The position numbers and the translations under genes are program-made. The notes beneath the pieces were generated by a model. It was not told where the DNA came from, ran no database searches, and saw only the letters and a list, made by a program, of their open reading frames with translations. From Bacillus sp. Y1 (GTDB taxonomy: Bacteria; Bacillota; Bacilli; Bacillales; Cytobacillaceae), in assembly GCF_003586445.1 (NCBI RefSeq), contig NZ_CP030028.1:1254501-1318500 (forward strand): a stretch of 64,000 bases of DNA, read 5' to 3'. This document shows, one piece after another, positions 16,220 through 24,809 of this stretch; the first letter of the stretch is position 1, and every line of letters begins with the position of its first letter.

Positions 16220-17694
16220 TGAGAGTAGCGATTATTGGAGGAGGGATTGGAGGTCTTACATCCGCTCTACTGTTATCCCAAAAAGGAATCAATGTGACTA
16301 TCTATGAAAAGTCCCACAAATTAGGGGGAAGATTAGCATTTGAAGGGAACGATGAGTTTCGGATTGATCAAGGTCCTACCATTGTCCTTTTACCGGATAT
16401 GATAAAAACCATTTTATCAGAAGGAGGTATTTCCCCTTCTGCTTACAAGCTTTTAAAATGTGATCCATTGTATAAGATTCATTTTTCAGATGGATCTACT
16501 TACACAAAGTATAGTGACCGATTGAAACAGGAAAAGGAAATTGCGAAGATGTTCCCTGAGGATGTAAAGGGGTTCAACCAATTTATTACTGATATGAAAA
16601 CTAGATTTCAACTAGGTAAAATTCATTTTTTAGAAAAGCCTTTTCTAAGTTTTCAAGAGTTTTGGAACTATCGAACGGTCATGCTTCTAGCAAAATTAAA
16701 GGCTTATAGAAGTGTATATAAGGAACTCTCAACATACTTTACAAATGAAAAATTGCGAATTTCTTATGCCTTACAAACGCTTTATATCGGTGGAAATCCA
16801 TTTACGACACCTGCCATTTATAGTTTAGTATCGTTTAGCGAACATGATCATGGGATTTATTATTTACAAGGTGGATACGCCAGTTTGGTAGCGGTACTTG
16901 AGGAGGAGCTTAGAAAGCGTAAGGTGAACATCTATACCTCCTGTCATGTAGAGAAAATTATATCAAGTGGGAACAAAGCAGAGTATTTAATGGTAAATGG
17001 AAGAAAGGAAATCTATGATTCGTATATTATAAACGGTGATTTTCCGGTGGAGCAAAAGAGGTTATTAAATAGAGAACGATCATTTACACCGTCATCTGCT
17101 TGTCTATTAATCTATTTGGGTCTTAGCAAGACGTTTGAGTCTCCATCCCTTCACCAATTCTTTATCGGAGATGACTTTGCTCGATCGATGAAGGAGATTT
17201 TTGAGGAAGAAACTATTCCACAATCACCATCGTTTTACACCTTCTATCCTTCAGCAATTGACGCAACTCTTGCCCCTTTAGGTAAGAGTGTTCTGTATAC
17301 GCTTGTTCCAGTACCGGCTGGGGATCATATTGATTGGGATATAGAAGCGCCGAAATTAGTTGATAGAATTATTGAGAAAATGAATCACAAAGGCTTTCTA
17401 GGTATAAAGGCACATATTGAATGGTCAAAGGTTCGAACTCCTGCAGACGCTATGCGGGAAGGATTGTATAAAGGAGGAAGTTTTGGTATTGCCCCTACAC
17501 TTTTTCAATCAGGTATGTATCGACCACAGGTAAAGCCTTTTCATGAGAAGAATATTTTTGCAGTTGGAGCATCAATACATCCAGGGGGTGGAATTCCAAT
17601 TGTCATGCAAGGAGCCAAGTTACTTGTTGATTATATATGTGATGAAATGAATGAAAGAATAGGAAAGGAAGTGAAGAGTGTTGATAACTATTGA
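16219..17694 (+). CDS. Carotenoid desaturase/oxidase, CrtI/CrtN family (second of two)
   Basis: A 491-residue paralogue of the preceding gene. The FAD motif I-I-G-G-G-I-G-G is at residues 4-11, E-K-S-H-K-L-G-G-R near 31, D-Q-G-P-T near 52 and G-A-S-I-H-P-G-G-G-I-P near 455. In C30 carotenoid clusters one such enzyme makes diaponeurosporene or diapolycopene and the other oxidises an end group, so the pair would fit a C30 pathway. The assignment of steps is inference. It overlaps both neighbours, so the three genes form one translationally coupled operon. Confidence 0.87.
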   Translation: MRVAIIGGGIGGLTSALLLSQKGINVTIYEKSHKLGGRLAFEGNDEFRIDQGPTIVLLPDMIKTILSEGGISPSAYKLLKCDPLYKIHFSDGSTYTKYSDRLKQEKEIAKMFPEDVKGFNQFITDMKTRFQLGKIHFLEKPFLSFQEFWNYRTVMLLAKLKAYRSVYKELSTYFTNEKLRISYALQTLYIGGNPFTTPAIYSLVSFSEHDHGIYYLQGGYASLVAVLEEELRKRKVNIYTSCHVEKIISSGNKAEYLMVNGRKEIYDSYIINGDFPVEQKRLLNRERSFTPSSACLLIYLGLSKTFESPSLHQFFIGDDFARSMKEIFEEETIPQSPSFYTFYPSAIDATLAPLGKSVLYTLVPVPAGDHIDWDIEAPKLVDRIIEKMNHKGFLGIKAHIEWSKVRTPADAMREGLYKGGSFGIAPTLFQSGMYRPQVKPFHEKNIFAVGASIHPGGGIPIVMQGAKLLVDYICDEMNERIGKEVKSVDNY

Positions 17695-18517
17695 AGAGGC
17701 GTATTTACATTGCGAGAGAGTGATTCAAGCACATTCAGAAACCTTTTATAAAGCATTTTCATATTTGCCGAAAGAACAAAAAAAAGCGGTTTGGGCCATC
17801 TATTCTTTTTGTCGGATTATCGATGATATCATTGATGAAGAAAGAGTTCCAGAGGAAGGAATAAAACAATTCGAAAAGGAATTTGAATTGTTTAAAAGGA
17901 AACAAATAGGCAGTCAGTTTGAGTTTATGTGGATTGCTTTATCAGATGTGTTCGAGAAATTTGAGATGGAAGTAACTCCTTTTGAAGATATGATAAAAGG
18001 CCAAAGGATGGATTTTCAACGGACGAAATACGAGACATTCGATGAAGTGTTACAATACTCCTATTATGTGGCTAGTACTGTAGGAATAATGCTGTTACCT
18101 GTTTTGGCCCCAAAAAATATCGATGTTTTAAGGGAGGGTGCCATTCAATTAGGCTTAGCGATGCAGCTAACAAATATATTAAGAGATATTGGTGAGGACC
18201 TTTCCATGGGAAGAATATATATACCAAAAGAAATGTTCTTAAAGCATCATTACTCGTATAAAGAGCTTCTTCACTACGAGGTGAATGATCGATTTATTAG
18301 GATGTGGGAAGATATTGCGGCAATTTCTGAATATTACTATGAACAAGCGTTACTAACGATCAATTATTATCCAGAATACTCAAGGATTCCCGTAAAGGGT
18401 GCAGCTTTAATGTATAAAGCCATTCTCGATCAAGTTAGGAAAAATGGATATAATATTTTTAAATATCGGAGTTTTATCGGGTCAGACACAAAGGAGAAAA
18501 TTCTTGCAGCATTATAA
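17678..18517 (+). CDS. crtM: Phytoene/squalene synthase family protein (YisP/CrtM-like)
   Basis: A 279-residue head-to-head prenyl synthase. Both aspartate-rich motifs that bind the diphosphates are intact: D-D-I-I-D near residue 48 and D-I-G-E-D near 172; Y-Y-V-A-S-T-V-G lies near 129. With two desaturases it probably makes diapophytoene from two farnesyl diphosphates, as CrtM does. By position it is the yisP homologue; B. subtilis YisP itself acts as a farnesyl diphosphate phosphatase, so the synthase role here is inferred from the added desaturases. It starts at a GTG with AAAGGAAG upstream. Confidence 0.85.
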   Translation: MLITIEEAYLHCERVIQAHSETFYKAFSYLPKEQKKAVWAIYSFCRIIDDIIDEERVPEEGIKQFEKEFELFKRKQIGSQFEFMWIALSDVFEKFEMEVTPFEDMIKGQRMDFQRTKYETFDEVLQYSYYVASTVGIMLLPVLAPKNIDVLREGAIQLGLAMQLTNILRDIGEDLSMGRIYIPKEMFLKHHYSYKELLHYEVNDRFIRMWEDIAAISEYYYEQALLTINYYPEYSRIPVKGAALMYKAILDQVRKNGYNIFKYRSFIGSDTKEKILAAL

Positions 18518-18546
18518 AGAAGCAAGGCGAAATGCCTTGCTTCTTT
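18516..18546 (+). terminator. Intrinsic terminator after the carotenoid operon
   Basis: A perfect 13-bp stem, 18516-18528 with 18534-18546, includes the last bases of the stop codon and ends in TTCTTT. It also faces the MATE gene on the other strand. Confidence 0.85.
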
Positions 18547-18556
18547 ATATCTCCTA

Positions 18557-19912
18557 TTAAACTGCTTTTTCTTCTATAAAGGAATGGCGAACCCAAATTT
18601 TTGAACGCCATCTCCAAAGCATGAGTAAGCCTCTAAGCCATTCATCTACAATAAAAGCAATCCAAATGCCAACGAGTCCAAGACCAAAGGTAATTCCTAG
18701 TAAATAAGCTAAGGTGACAGCTACCCCCCACATAGAAAGAATCCCCATATATACTGGGAATTTTACATCACCAGTCGCCCTTAAAGAATTGATAATGACT
18801 AAGTTAAACGAGCGTCCTGGTTCTAAAATGATCGTTAACAGAATCAACGTACTACCCAGTGCAATGATGTCCTCATTGCTTGTAAATAACTTCATTAAAT
18901 CTTTTGCAAAAAACGAGAAGAGTACGGCTGCGCTTAAGGAAATAATAATAGCTAGACGTAGACTTGTTAAGCATCGATGATAGGCATCCTCATACTTCTT
19001 TGCACCAATCAAATAACCTATTAATATTTGTGTACCTTGACTTATAGCAATGCTAAAAAGGAAGATAAACATCATAAGATTCTGAGCGTATACTTTGGAA
19101 GTTAGTGCTTCCGTACCAAGTGTGGCAATAAAGAACGTAATGACCATCTGGGAACCATTATAGGAAAGTTGCTCACCAGCGGAAGGAATACCAATTTTAA
19201 GCAAGTTTCTGACATGCACCTTTGGAAAACGGAACAGCAGGTGAAACGGCAGCTGTACAGGAATTCTTTTAATCATCACGATGAGGGCTATAACCAAACC
19301 TATGAATCTACTAACAGTAGTTGAGATAGCTACTCCTTCCACGCCGAGAATCGGAAAACCAAAAGGGCCAAAAATGAAAAAGTAGTTACCAATCACATTA
19401 ATAATATTCATGCCAATTGTGATGTACATAACATCTTTCGTAAACCCATAACTACGAATGACTGCACCAATCGTCATAATAAACGCTTGAACAAAAGAAA
19501 ATCCTCCGACAATTAACAGGTAAGAGTTCGCCTCATCCAATAGTTCGGGAGGTAAATCCATCATTAATAAAATAGGTTTACTAAAGAGAATAATTCCTAT
19601 ACTTAAAAGGATTCCAAAAACAAGATTTGCTCCAAGGGAAACGATTGAAATTTCTGCAGCTGTATTTTCTTGCTTTGCCCCTAAATTCTGTGTGACAAGA
19701 ATAGCTGTTCCTGTTGCAACAAAACCAAACATAACGATGATTAGCGAAAGGACTTGGTTCGATACGCCAACAGCGGCAACGGACTCATCAGAGTATTGAG
19801 AGAGCATTAATGTATCTGCATTCCCCATAAGCATATACAATAAGATTTCAATAAAGATGGGCCATGTTAAAGCAACAAGGGTCATCTTTTGTTTTTTGCT
19901 TTTCGTGCTCAT
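18557..19912 (-). CDS. yisQ: MATE-family multidrug/sodium antiporter (YisQ-like)
   Basis: A 451-residue membrane protein with about twelve hydrophobic segments arranged as two similar halves, and the MATE hallmark near the N-terminus (W-P-I-F-I-E-I-L-L, then G-N-A-D-T-L-M-L). MATE proteins export drugs or metabolites in exchange for Na+ or H+. The position after yisP matches B. subtilis yisQ. I chose the ATG at 19912, ten bases after AGGGGG; a start at 19933 is possible. The substrate is unknown. Confidence 0.88.
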   Translation of the reverse strand: MSTKSKKQKMTLVALTWPIFIEILLYMLMGNADTLMLSQYSDESVAAVGVSNQVLSLIIVMFGFVATGTAILVTQNLGAKQENTAAEISIVSLGANLVFGILLSIGIILFSKPILLMMDLPPELLDEANSYLLIVGGFSFVQAFIMTIGAVIRSYGFTKDVMYITIGMNIINVIGNYFFIFGPFGFPILGVEGVAISTTVSRFIGLVIALIVMIKRIPVQLPFHLLFRFPKVHVRNLLKIGIPSAGEQLSYNGSQMVITFFIATLGTEALTSKVYAQNLMMFIFLFSIAISQGTQILIGYLIGAKKYEDAYHRCLTSLRLAIIISLSAAVLFSFFAKDLMKLFTSNEDIIALGSTLILLTIILEPGRSFNLVIINSLRATGDVKFPVYMGILSMWGVAVTLAYLLGITFGLGLVGIWIAFIVDEWLRGLLMLWRWRSKIWVRHSFIEEKAV

Positions 19913-20010
19913 GACTACTTGACCCCCTAACATAATAAAAGGAAATAGTCTTAAGCAGAATGCTTAAGACTATTTCGTAAACAATTCATTTTAACAGATG
20001 AAGTATTAAT

Positions 20011-21771
20011 TTAAAAGGAGATGATTTCAAAGCCGAAAGGAGCAACTGTAACTGAAAGTTGATCAGACTCAGCAGCAAATTCACTATTTTTTAATAAGTC
20101 TGTAAGTTTTCTCCCTTTTAAATGAAATGGCAAAGAATACGTAGCCTCTTTGGACGTAGGGTTTAAAATAACTATAATTGCTTTGTTTTCATCCTTTTTG
20201 GAGTAGGCAATACACACATCTTCATCGGAATTAGCAAGGAAGGAGAAGGCTCCTGAGTTTGCGAGAAGCTTTTCTTCTTTTCTTAGCTTAATTAATGTTT
20301 GGATATGTTGTCGCATCTCACTATTCCACTTTTCTTCCTCCCACGGCATGCATTCTCTACAACCAGGGTCCATGACTCCACTTAAGCCAATTTCATCTCC
20401 ATAATATATACAAGGTGTCCCGATAAATGTCATCATAAAGGTGTAGATGAGCTTCATTCTATCTGTGCTGTCCTTACATTCTGTCAAAATACGCGGTGTA
20501 TCATGGCTTCCAACGAGGTTAAAAGCAGCTTCATTAACATTGCTAGGATACATTTGTATAACAGATGTCATGTTCTCAATAAACTGCTGCTTTGAAATCT
20601 GGTCTTTTGCAAAGAAATTTAATACATTTGTTAAGAAAGGATAGTTCATAACTGCATCAAATTGGTCTCCTCGCAGCCATGGCATGGAATCATGCCAAAT
20701 TTCACCTAGAATATATAGGTCAGGCTTGAGTTCTTTAACGGCAAGACGGAACTCCCTCCAAAACTGATGGTCAATTTCATTCGCTACGTCTAACCGCCAT
20801 CCATCTATATCAAACTCTCGAACCCAGTACCTTCCCACCTCGAGCAGGTATTGCTTTACGTCTTCGTTTTGTGTATTAAGCTTAGGCATCGTTTGCTCAA
20901 AGGCAAATGTAGAGTAGTTTGGAAGCTCGCCGCCTTTTAAAGGAAATTCCTTCGCGTGGAACCAGCTTGCGTATTTTGAGTTCTCTCCATTCTTAAGAAC
21001 ATCTTGAAAGGGAGGGAAGTGATATCCGCTATGATTAAACACAGCATCAAGCATTACCTTTATTCCATTTTTGTGGCAAATTTTCACAAGTTCCTTAAAG
21101 GTTTCCTTATCCCCAAACTGAGGGTCAATCTCCATATAATCAATCGTATCGTATTTATGATTCGAATATGCCTTGAAAATAGGAGTAAAGTAAATTCCAG
21201 TGATCCCTAAATCCACTAAATAATCAATATGATCGATGATACCTTTAAAGTCGCCACCAAAAAAGTTCTTCGGTGATGGAGGTTCACTTGCCCAAGGTAG
21301 TGCACCTTCTGGATCATTGGTAAGATCACCATTGGCGAATCTTTCTGGGAATATTTGATACCAGACAGTATCCTTTACCCAGCTTGGAGCACGAAATACT
21401 TCGCTCGCATGAAGGAAGGGAAAAGAGAAGTAATAGCCCGGATCCTTTGGAGCCTTCTCATAAACCCCTTTTTCTGTATATAAAATGGTTTCTTCTCCAT
21501 TACTAATAAAGAAACCGTAGCGAATTCGCTTATAGGCAGGTTGTATGCTTATAAGCCAGTAATCAAAAAGAGCATCTGTTGCGACTTTCTCCATTTCTGT
21601 CTGCTGAGAAATCCAAGCCCCATCTTTCCACTCATATTGATCACCGAATAAAAGTTGAACCGTGTGTACCTCTTCTTTACGAGTACGCAGTTTTATATGT
21701 AATGTATGTTCATCAATGGGATATGCGTATTCATCTGTAGGACGATGATAGATAGAAGAACGAGTAATCAT
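20011..21771 (-). CDS. Neopullulanase/maltogenic amylase (GH13, CBM34-like N-terminus)
   Basis: A 586-residue cytoplasmic glycoside hydrolase without a signal peptide. An N-terminal CBM34-like domain (about 1-125) precedes the GH13 barrel, the layout of cyclomaltodextrinases and neopullulanases. Catalytic residues are visible: nucleophile Asp in W-R-L-D-V-A near residue 325, acid Glu in L-G-E-I-W near 354 and Asp in S-H-D-T-P-R near 421. It would cut imported maltodextrins or cyclodextrins. It is divergent from malE and shares the control region, with a LacI-type operator between its RBS and promoter region. The ATG at 21771 has GGGAGG upstream. Confidence 0.9.
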   Translation of the reverse strand: MITRSSIYHRPTDEYAYPIDEHTLHIKLRTRKEEVHTVQLLFGDQYEWKDGAWISQQTEMEKVATDALFDYWLISIQPAYKRIRYGFFISNGEETILYTEKGVYEKAPKDPGYYFSFPFLHASEVFRAPSWVKDTVWYQIFPERFANGDLTNDPEGALPWASEPPSPKNFFGGDFKGIIDHIDYLVDLGITGIYFTPIFKAYSNHKYDTIDYMEIDPQFGDKETFKELVKICHKNGIKVMLDAVFNHSGYHFPPFQDVLKNGENSKYASWFHAKEFPLKGGELPNYSTFAFEQTMPKLNTQNEDVKQYLLEVGRYWVREFDIDGWRLDVANEIDHQFWREFRLAVKELKPDLYILGEIWHDSMPWLRGDQFDAVMNYPFLTNVLNFFAKDQISKQQFIENMTSVIQMYPSNVNEAAFNLVGSHDTPRILTECKDSTDRMKLIYTFMMTFIGTPCIYYGDEIGLSGVMDPGCRECMPWEEEKWNSEMRQHIQTLIKLRKEEKLLANSGAFSFLANSDEDVCIAYSKKDENKAIIVILNPTSKEATYSLPFHLKGRKLTDLLKNSEFAAESDQLSVTVAPFGFEIISF

Positions 21772-21789
21772 AATATTTTCCTCCCTTTG

Positions 21790-21803
21790 TGCAATCGATT
21801 GCA
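21790..21803. promoter_or_regulatory. LacI-type operator upstream of the neopullulanase
   Basis: TGCAATCGATTGCA is a perfect 14-bp palindrome with the central CG typical of LacI-family sites. It is 18 bases upstream of the neopullulanase start, suiting repression by the MalR-like protein of this island. Confidence 0.7.
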
Positions 21804-21906
21804 TTTAATACTACTTTCTTTACGTTAGCAGATATGTGAAAACCCTTCAACAAATACATGGCAAAACACTTATAAATTTTTTTCTTTGTCTTTTATGTGA
21901 AAATAG

Positions 21907-21934
21907 TTGTCAAAACAAAAAAACTAGGTATAAT
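21907..21934 (+). promoter_or_regulatory. Sigma-A promoter of the malEFG operon
   Basis: TTGTCA (21907-21912) and TATAAT (21929-21934) are 16 bases apart, with an operator beginning 15 bases downstream. The 349-base gap between the divergent genes (21772-22119) holds this promoter and four LacI-type sites, and no gene. Confidence 0.75.
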
Positions 21935-21949
21935 AAAAAATATAGTTTG

Positions 21950-21963
21950 TGCAATCGTTTTCA
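21950..21963. promoter_or_regulatory. LacI-type operator/cre-like site 1 of malE
   Basis: TGCAATCGTTTTCA has the central CG and flanking TG...CA of LacI/CcpA sites and lies just after the -10, so binding could block transcription. Confidence 0.6.
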
Positions 21964-22023
21964 CAACTCTATTGTTTCAGTCAAACGTATAAGACCAATG
22001 AATTACTTATTTTTAACTAATTG

Positions 22024-22037
22024 TGGCAACGTTTTCA
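22024..22037. promoter_or_regulatory. LacI-type operator/cre-like site 2 of malE
   Basis: TGGCAACGTTTTCA fits the cre-type pattern TGNNANCGNTNNCA. It could bind CcpA, the local LacI-type regulator, or both. Confidence 0.55.
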
Positions 22038-22061
22038 TAGAGTGCTGTTTTTGTAGATTTG

Positions 22062-22075
22062 TGCAATCGTTTGTA
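22062..22075. promoter_or_regulatory. LacI-type operator site 3 of malE
   Basis: TGCAATCGTTTGTA repeats the left half of sites at 21790 and 21950 and lies 45 bases before the malE start. Confidence 0.5.
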
Positions 22076-22119
22076 CAGCTAGCAGAAATTAAAAACATAC
22101 ATTTTTGGAGGGGTCAATA

Positions 22120-23403
22120 ATGAAAAAAGCATTTTCGCTTTTCATGATGATCATGTTAGTACTAGGAGTCCTTGCTGCATGTGGACCAAATCGTGAGGAA
22201 GGTACTTCAACAGAAAATGAAGGTGGCAATACTGCTGGAGAAGAACCAGCAAAGCCAGAGAAATTAGTAGTATGGGAAGATACAGATAAAGAGGTTGCAT
22301 TAGAGCCTGCTATCGAAGCTTTCGAAAAAGAATATGGTATTAAGGTTGAGTATAAAACTTTAGGAATGGCAGACAAAATTCGTGACCAACTTCGTCTAGA
22401 TGGTCCAGCTGGAAATGCTCCAGACGTTGTAACTCTACCACATGACCAAATCGGTCAAGTAGTTGTTGAGGGATTAATCTCAGAAATCGAAGTAGAGCAA
22501 GACGTACTTGATACGTTCACTGAATCTTCAATTTCAGCTCAAATGTATGATGGGAAGCTTTATGGACTACCAAAAGCTACAGAAACACCAGTCTTTATTT
22601 ACAACAAAGCGTTAATGGAAAAAGCTCCTGAAACTTTTGATGAGTTATATGCTTTCTCAAAGGATTTCACTAAAGGTGATAACTACGGTTTCTTAGCTCT
22701 TTGGGATAACTATTACTTCGCTCATGGTATTATGGGTGGAAACGGTGCTTACGTATTTAAAGAAGAAAATGGTGCGTTAAACCGCGATGATATCGGTCTA
22801 AATAACGAAGGTTCTGTAACAGGTGCTGCGTACATTCAACAATGGTATAAAGAAGGACTTTTCCCTAAAGGAATCATCGGTGAATCTGGTGGATCTGCTA
22901 TGGACGGGCTATTTAACGAAGGGAAAGTTGCTTCTGTTATGAACGGTCCTTGGGCATTCCAAGCAATGAAGGATGCTGGAATTGACTACGGTGTTGCACC
23001 GCTACCAACTTTACCAAATGGTGAAAATGTAAAAACATTCATGGGCGTTAAAGGATGGCATGTAACAGCATTCACTGAAAATCAATATTGGGCTACAAAG
23101 CTTGTTGAATTCTTAACAAATGAAGATAGTGCAAAAACTCGTTTTGAAACAACTGGAGAAATTCCACCAGTTAAAACTTTAATCGAGGATCCAATTATTG
23201 CTGATAACGAAGCTGCAAAAGCAGTGGCTGTTCAGTCCTCATATGCGATTCCAATGCCTAATATTCCAGAAATGGCTGAGGTTTGGTCTCCAATGGCATC
23301 AGCATTACAACAAATTGCTACTCAAAAATCAGAGCCAAAAGCAGCTCTTGATTCTGCAGTAGATACAATTAAGAAGCAGATTGAGACGAACCACGCAAAA
23401 TAA
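22120..23403 (+). CDS. mdxE: Maltodextrin-binding lipoprotein (MalE/MdxE)
   Basis: A 427-residue extracellular solute-binding protein. Residues 1-22 form a lipoprotein signal with the lipobox L-A-A-C, so the mature protein is anchored to the outer face of the membrane through Cys. The mature part matches the maltose-binding family (V-V-W-E-D near 47, M-N-G-P-W-A-F near 272). It delivers maltodextrins to MdxF/MdxG. No ATPase gene is present, so a shared MsmX-type ATPase elsewhere is probably used. The ATG at 22120 follows GGAGGGG. Confidence 0.93.
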   Translation: MKKAFSLFMMIMLVLGVLAACGPNREEGTSTENEGGNTAGEEPAKPEKLVVWEDTDKEVALEPAIEAFEKEYGIKVEYKTLGMADKIRDQLRLDGPAGNAPDVVTLPHDQIGQVVVEGLISEIEVEQDVLDTFTESSISAQMYDGKLYGLPKATETPVFIYNKALMEKAPETFDELYAFSKDFTKGDNYGFLALWDNYYFAHGIMGGNGAYVFKEENGALNRDDIGLNNEGSVTGAAYIQQWYKEGLFPKGIIGESGGSAMDGLFNEGKVASVMNGPWAFQAMKDAGIDYGVAPLPTLPNGENVKTFMGVKGWHVTAFTENQYWATKLVEFLTNEDSAKTRFETTGEIPPVKTLIEDPIIADNEAAKAVAVQSSYAIPMPNIPEMAEVWSPMASALQQIATQKSEPKAALDSAVDTIKKQIETNHAK

Positions 23404-23417
23404 TTTGTGGTACAATC

Positions 23418-23446
23418 GATAGGCAGTACCTCCGGTATTGCCTATC
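23418..23446 (+). other. Intercistronic hairpin between mdxE and mdxF
   Basis: A 13-bp stem (23418-23430 with 23434-23446, one G-U pair) without a T-run follows the mdxE stop. Such hairpins often protect the upstream message and give more binding protein than permease. Confidence 0.6.
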
Positions 23447-23461
23447 ATTACATTCATTTAG

Positions 23462-23473
23462 GCAAACGGTTGC
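23462..23473. promoter_or_regulatory. LacI-type site between mdxE and mdxF
   Basis: GCAAACGGTTGC is a near palindrome with a central CG resembling the sites upstream of mdxE. Its use is uncertain. Confidence 0.4.
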
Positions 23474-23521
23474 GCAATAAAAATACATTCCTCCTCAAGT
23501 TAGAAAGGGGATAGAAGTCAA

Positions 23522-24808
23522 ATGGAAGCGGAAAAAGTAGGAACAACAAAGCATGCAAAGACAGCTGCATTGCTTTCAATTGTCCCAGGATTAGGGCAAT
23601 TTTATAATCGTCAGTTTTTAAAAGGAATAATCTTTCTTGTATTAGCAGCTTCATTCGGTATTGTGTTTGGCGACATATTGAACATGGGATTTTGGGGATT
23701 GTTTACACTAGGTGAAATACCTAAAGTTGACCATTCGATCTTTCTTTTGATTGATGGAATTATCGCATTGATTGTTACAGTACTAGGGTTAGGGGTGTAT
23801 GCATTTAACCTTTACGATGCACACTCTAATGGAAAAAAACGTGATCTAGGTTTAAAACTAAATTCAGTTAGAGAACAATACCACAACTTAATTGACGGTG
23901 GTTTTCCATATTTAATGATTTCACCAGGGTTCTTGTTATTAATATTTGTTGTAATCTTTCCGATTATTTTCGTCATCTTATTGGCGTTTACAAACTACGA
24001 TTTATACCACTCTCCACCAGCTAAGCTAGTTGATTGGATTGGGATACAGAACTTTATCGATATCTTTAAAATTGATATCTGGCGAAATACGTTCTTTAAA
24101 GTATTAGGTTGGACAATTGTTTGGACATTTGGTGCGACAACGTTCCAAATTGCTTTAGGGATGTTTCTTGCAATTATTGTTAACCAGAAAGATCTTAAAG
24201 GTAAAGCGATTATTCGTACCATATTAATTTTACCTTGGGCGGTACCAGCTTTCGTATCCATTATGATTTTCTCTGGAATGTTCAATGAAACTTTCGGTGC
24301 GATTAATAAAATGATATTACCAGCTCTAGGGTTAGATCCGCAGCCATGGATGACAGAAGCCAACTGGACACGTCTAGCATTGATTTTAATTCAAGGGTGG
24401 TTAGGTTTCCCGTTCATTTTTGCAATGGTAACAGGTGTGCTTCAGTCTATACCAGAGGACTTATATGAAGCAGCAACTGTAGATGGTGCAAGTATTTGGC
24501 AAAAGTTCTCAAAGATTACTTTACCACTTGTATTGTTTGCAACTGCACCGATCATGATTACACAATATACGTTTAACTTTAATAACTTTAATGTTATCTT
24601 CCTCTTTAACAACGGGGGACCAGCTGTGCCAGGGCAAACCGCATGGGGAACAGATATTTTAATATCATGGATCTATCGATTGACGATGACTTCAGCACAA
24701 TATGGAAAAGCGGCTGCCATCACAATGATTCTATCCTTCATTATTATTGCAGTGGCTTTATGGCAATTTAGAAGAACAAAATCATTCCAAGAAGAGGATA
24801 TGATGTAA
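23522..24808 (+). CDS. mdxF: Maltodextrin ABC transporter permease (MalF/MdxF)
   Basis: A 428-residue inner permease with about eight membrane segments. The C-terminal half carries the ABC permease domain with the EAA loop Y-E-A-A-T-V-D-G-A near residue 317, where the ATPase docks. An unusual N-terminal region (about 1-110), beginning after L-L-S-I-V-P-G-L-G-Q-F-Y, holds extra hydrophobic segments like the N-terminal extension of MalF proteins. RBS: AAAGGGGAT. It is followed by mdxG after one base. Confidence 0.92.
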   Translation: MEAEKVGTTKHAKTAALLSIVPGLGQFYNRQFLKGIIFLVLAASFGIVFGDILNMGFWGLFTLGEIPKVDHSIFLLIDGIIALIVTVLGLGVYAFNLYDAHSNGKKRDLGLKLNSVREQYHNLIDGGFPYLMISPGFLLLIFVVIFPIIFVILLAFTNYDLYHSPPAKLVDWIGIQNFIDIFKIDIWRNTFFKVLGWTIVWTFGATTFQIALGMFLAIIVNQKDLKGKAIIRTILILPWAVPAFVSIMIFSGMFNETFGAINKMILPALGLDPQPWMTEANWTRLALILIQGWLGFPFIFAMVTGVLQSIPEDLYEAATVDGASIWQKFSKITLPLVLFATAPIMITQYTFNFNNFNVIFLFNNGGPAVPGQTAWGTDILISWIYRLTMTSAQYGKAAAITMILSFIIIAVALWQFRRTKSFQEEDMM

Positions 24809-24809
24809 T

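Noticed and set aside
21836..22120. 94-codon open frame on the plus strand between the neopullulanase and mdxE
   Set aside because: It covers the mdxE promoter and four operator sites, has no ribosome binding site and a composition unlike a protein.
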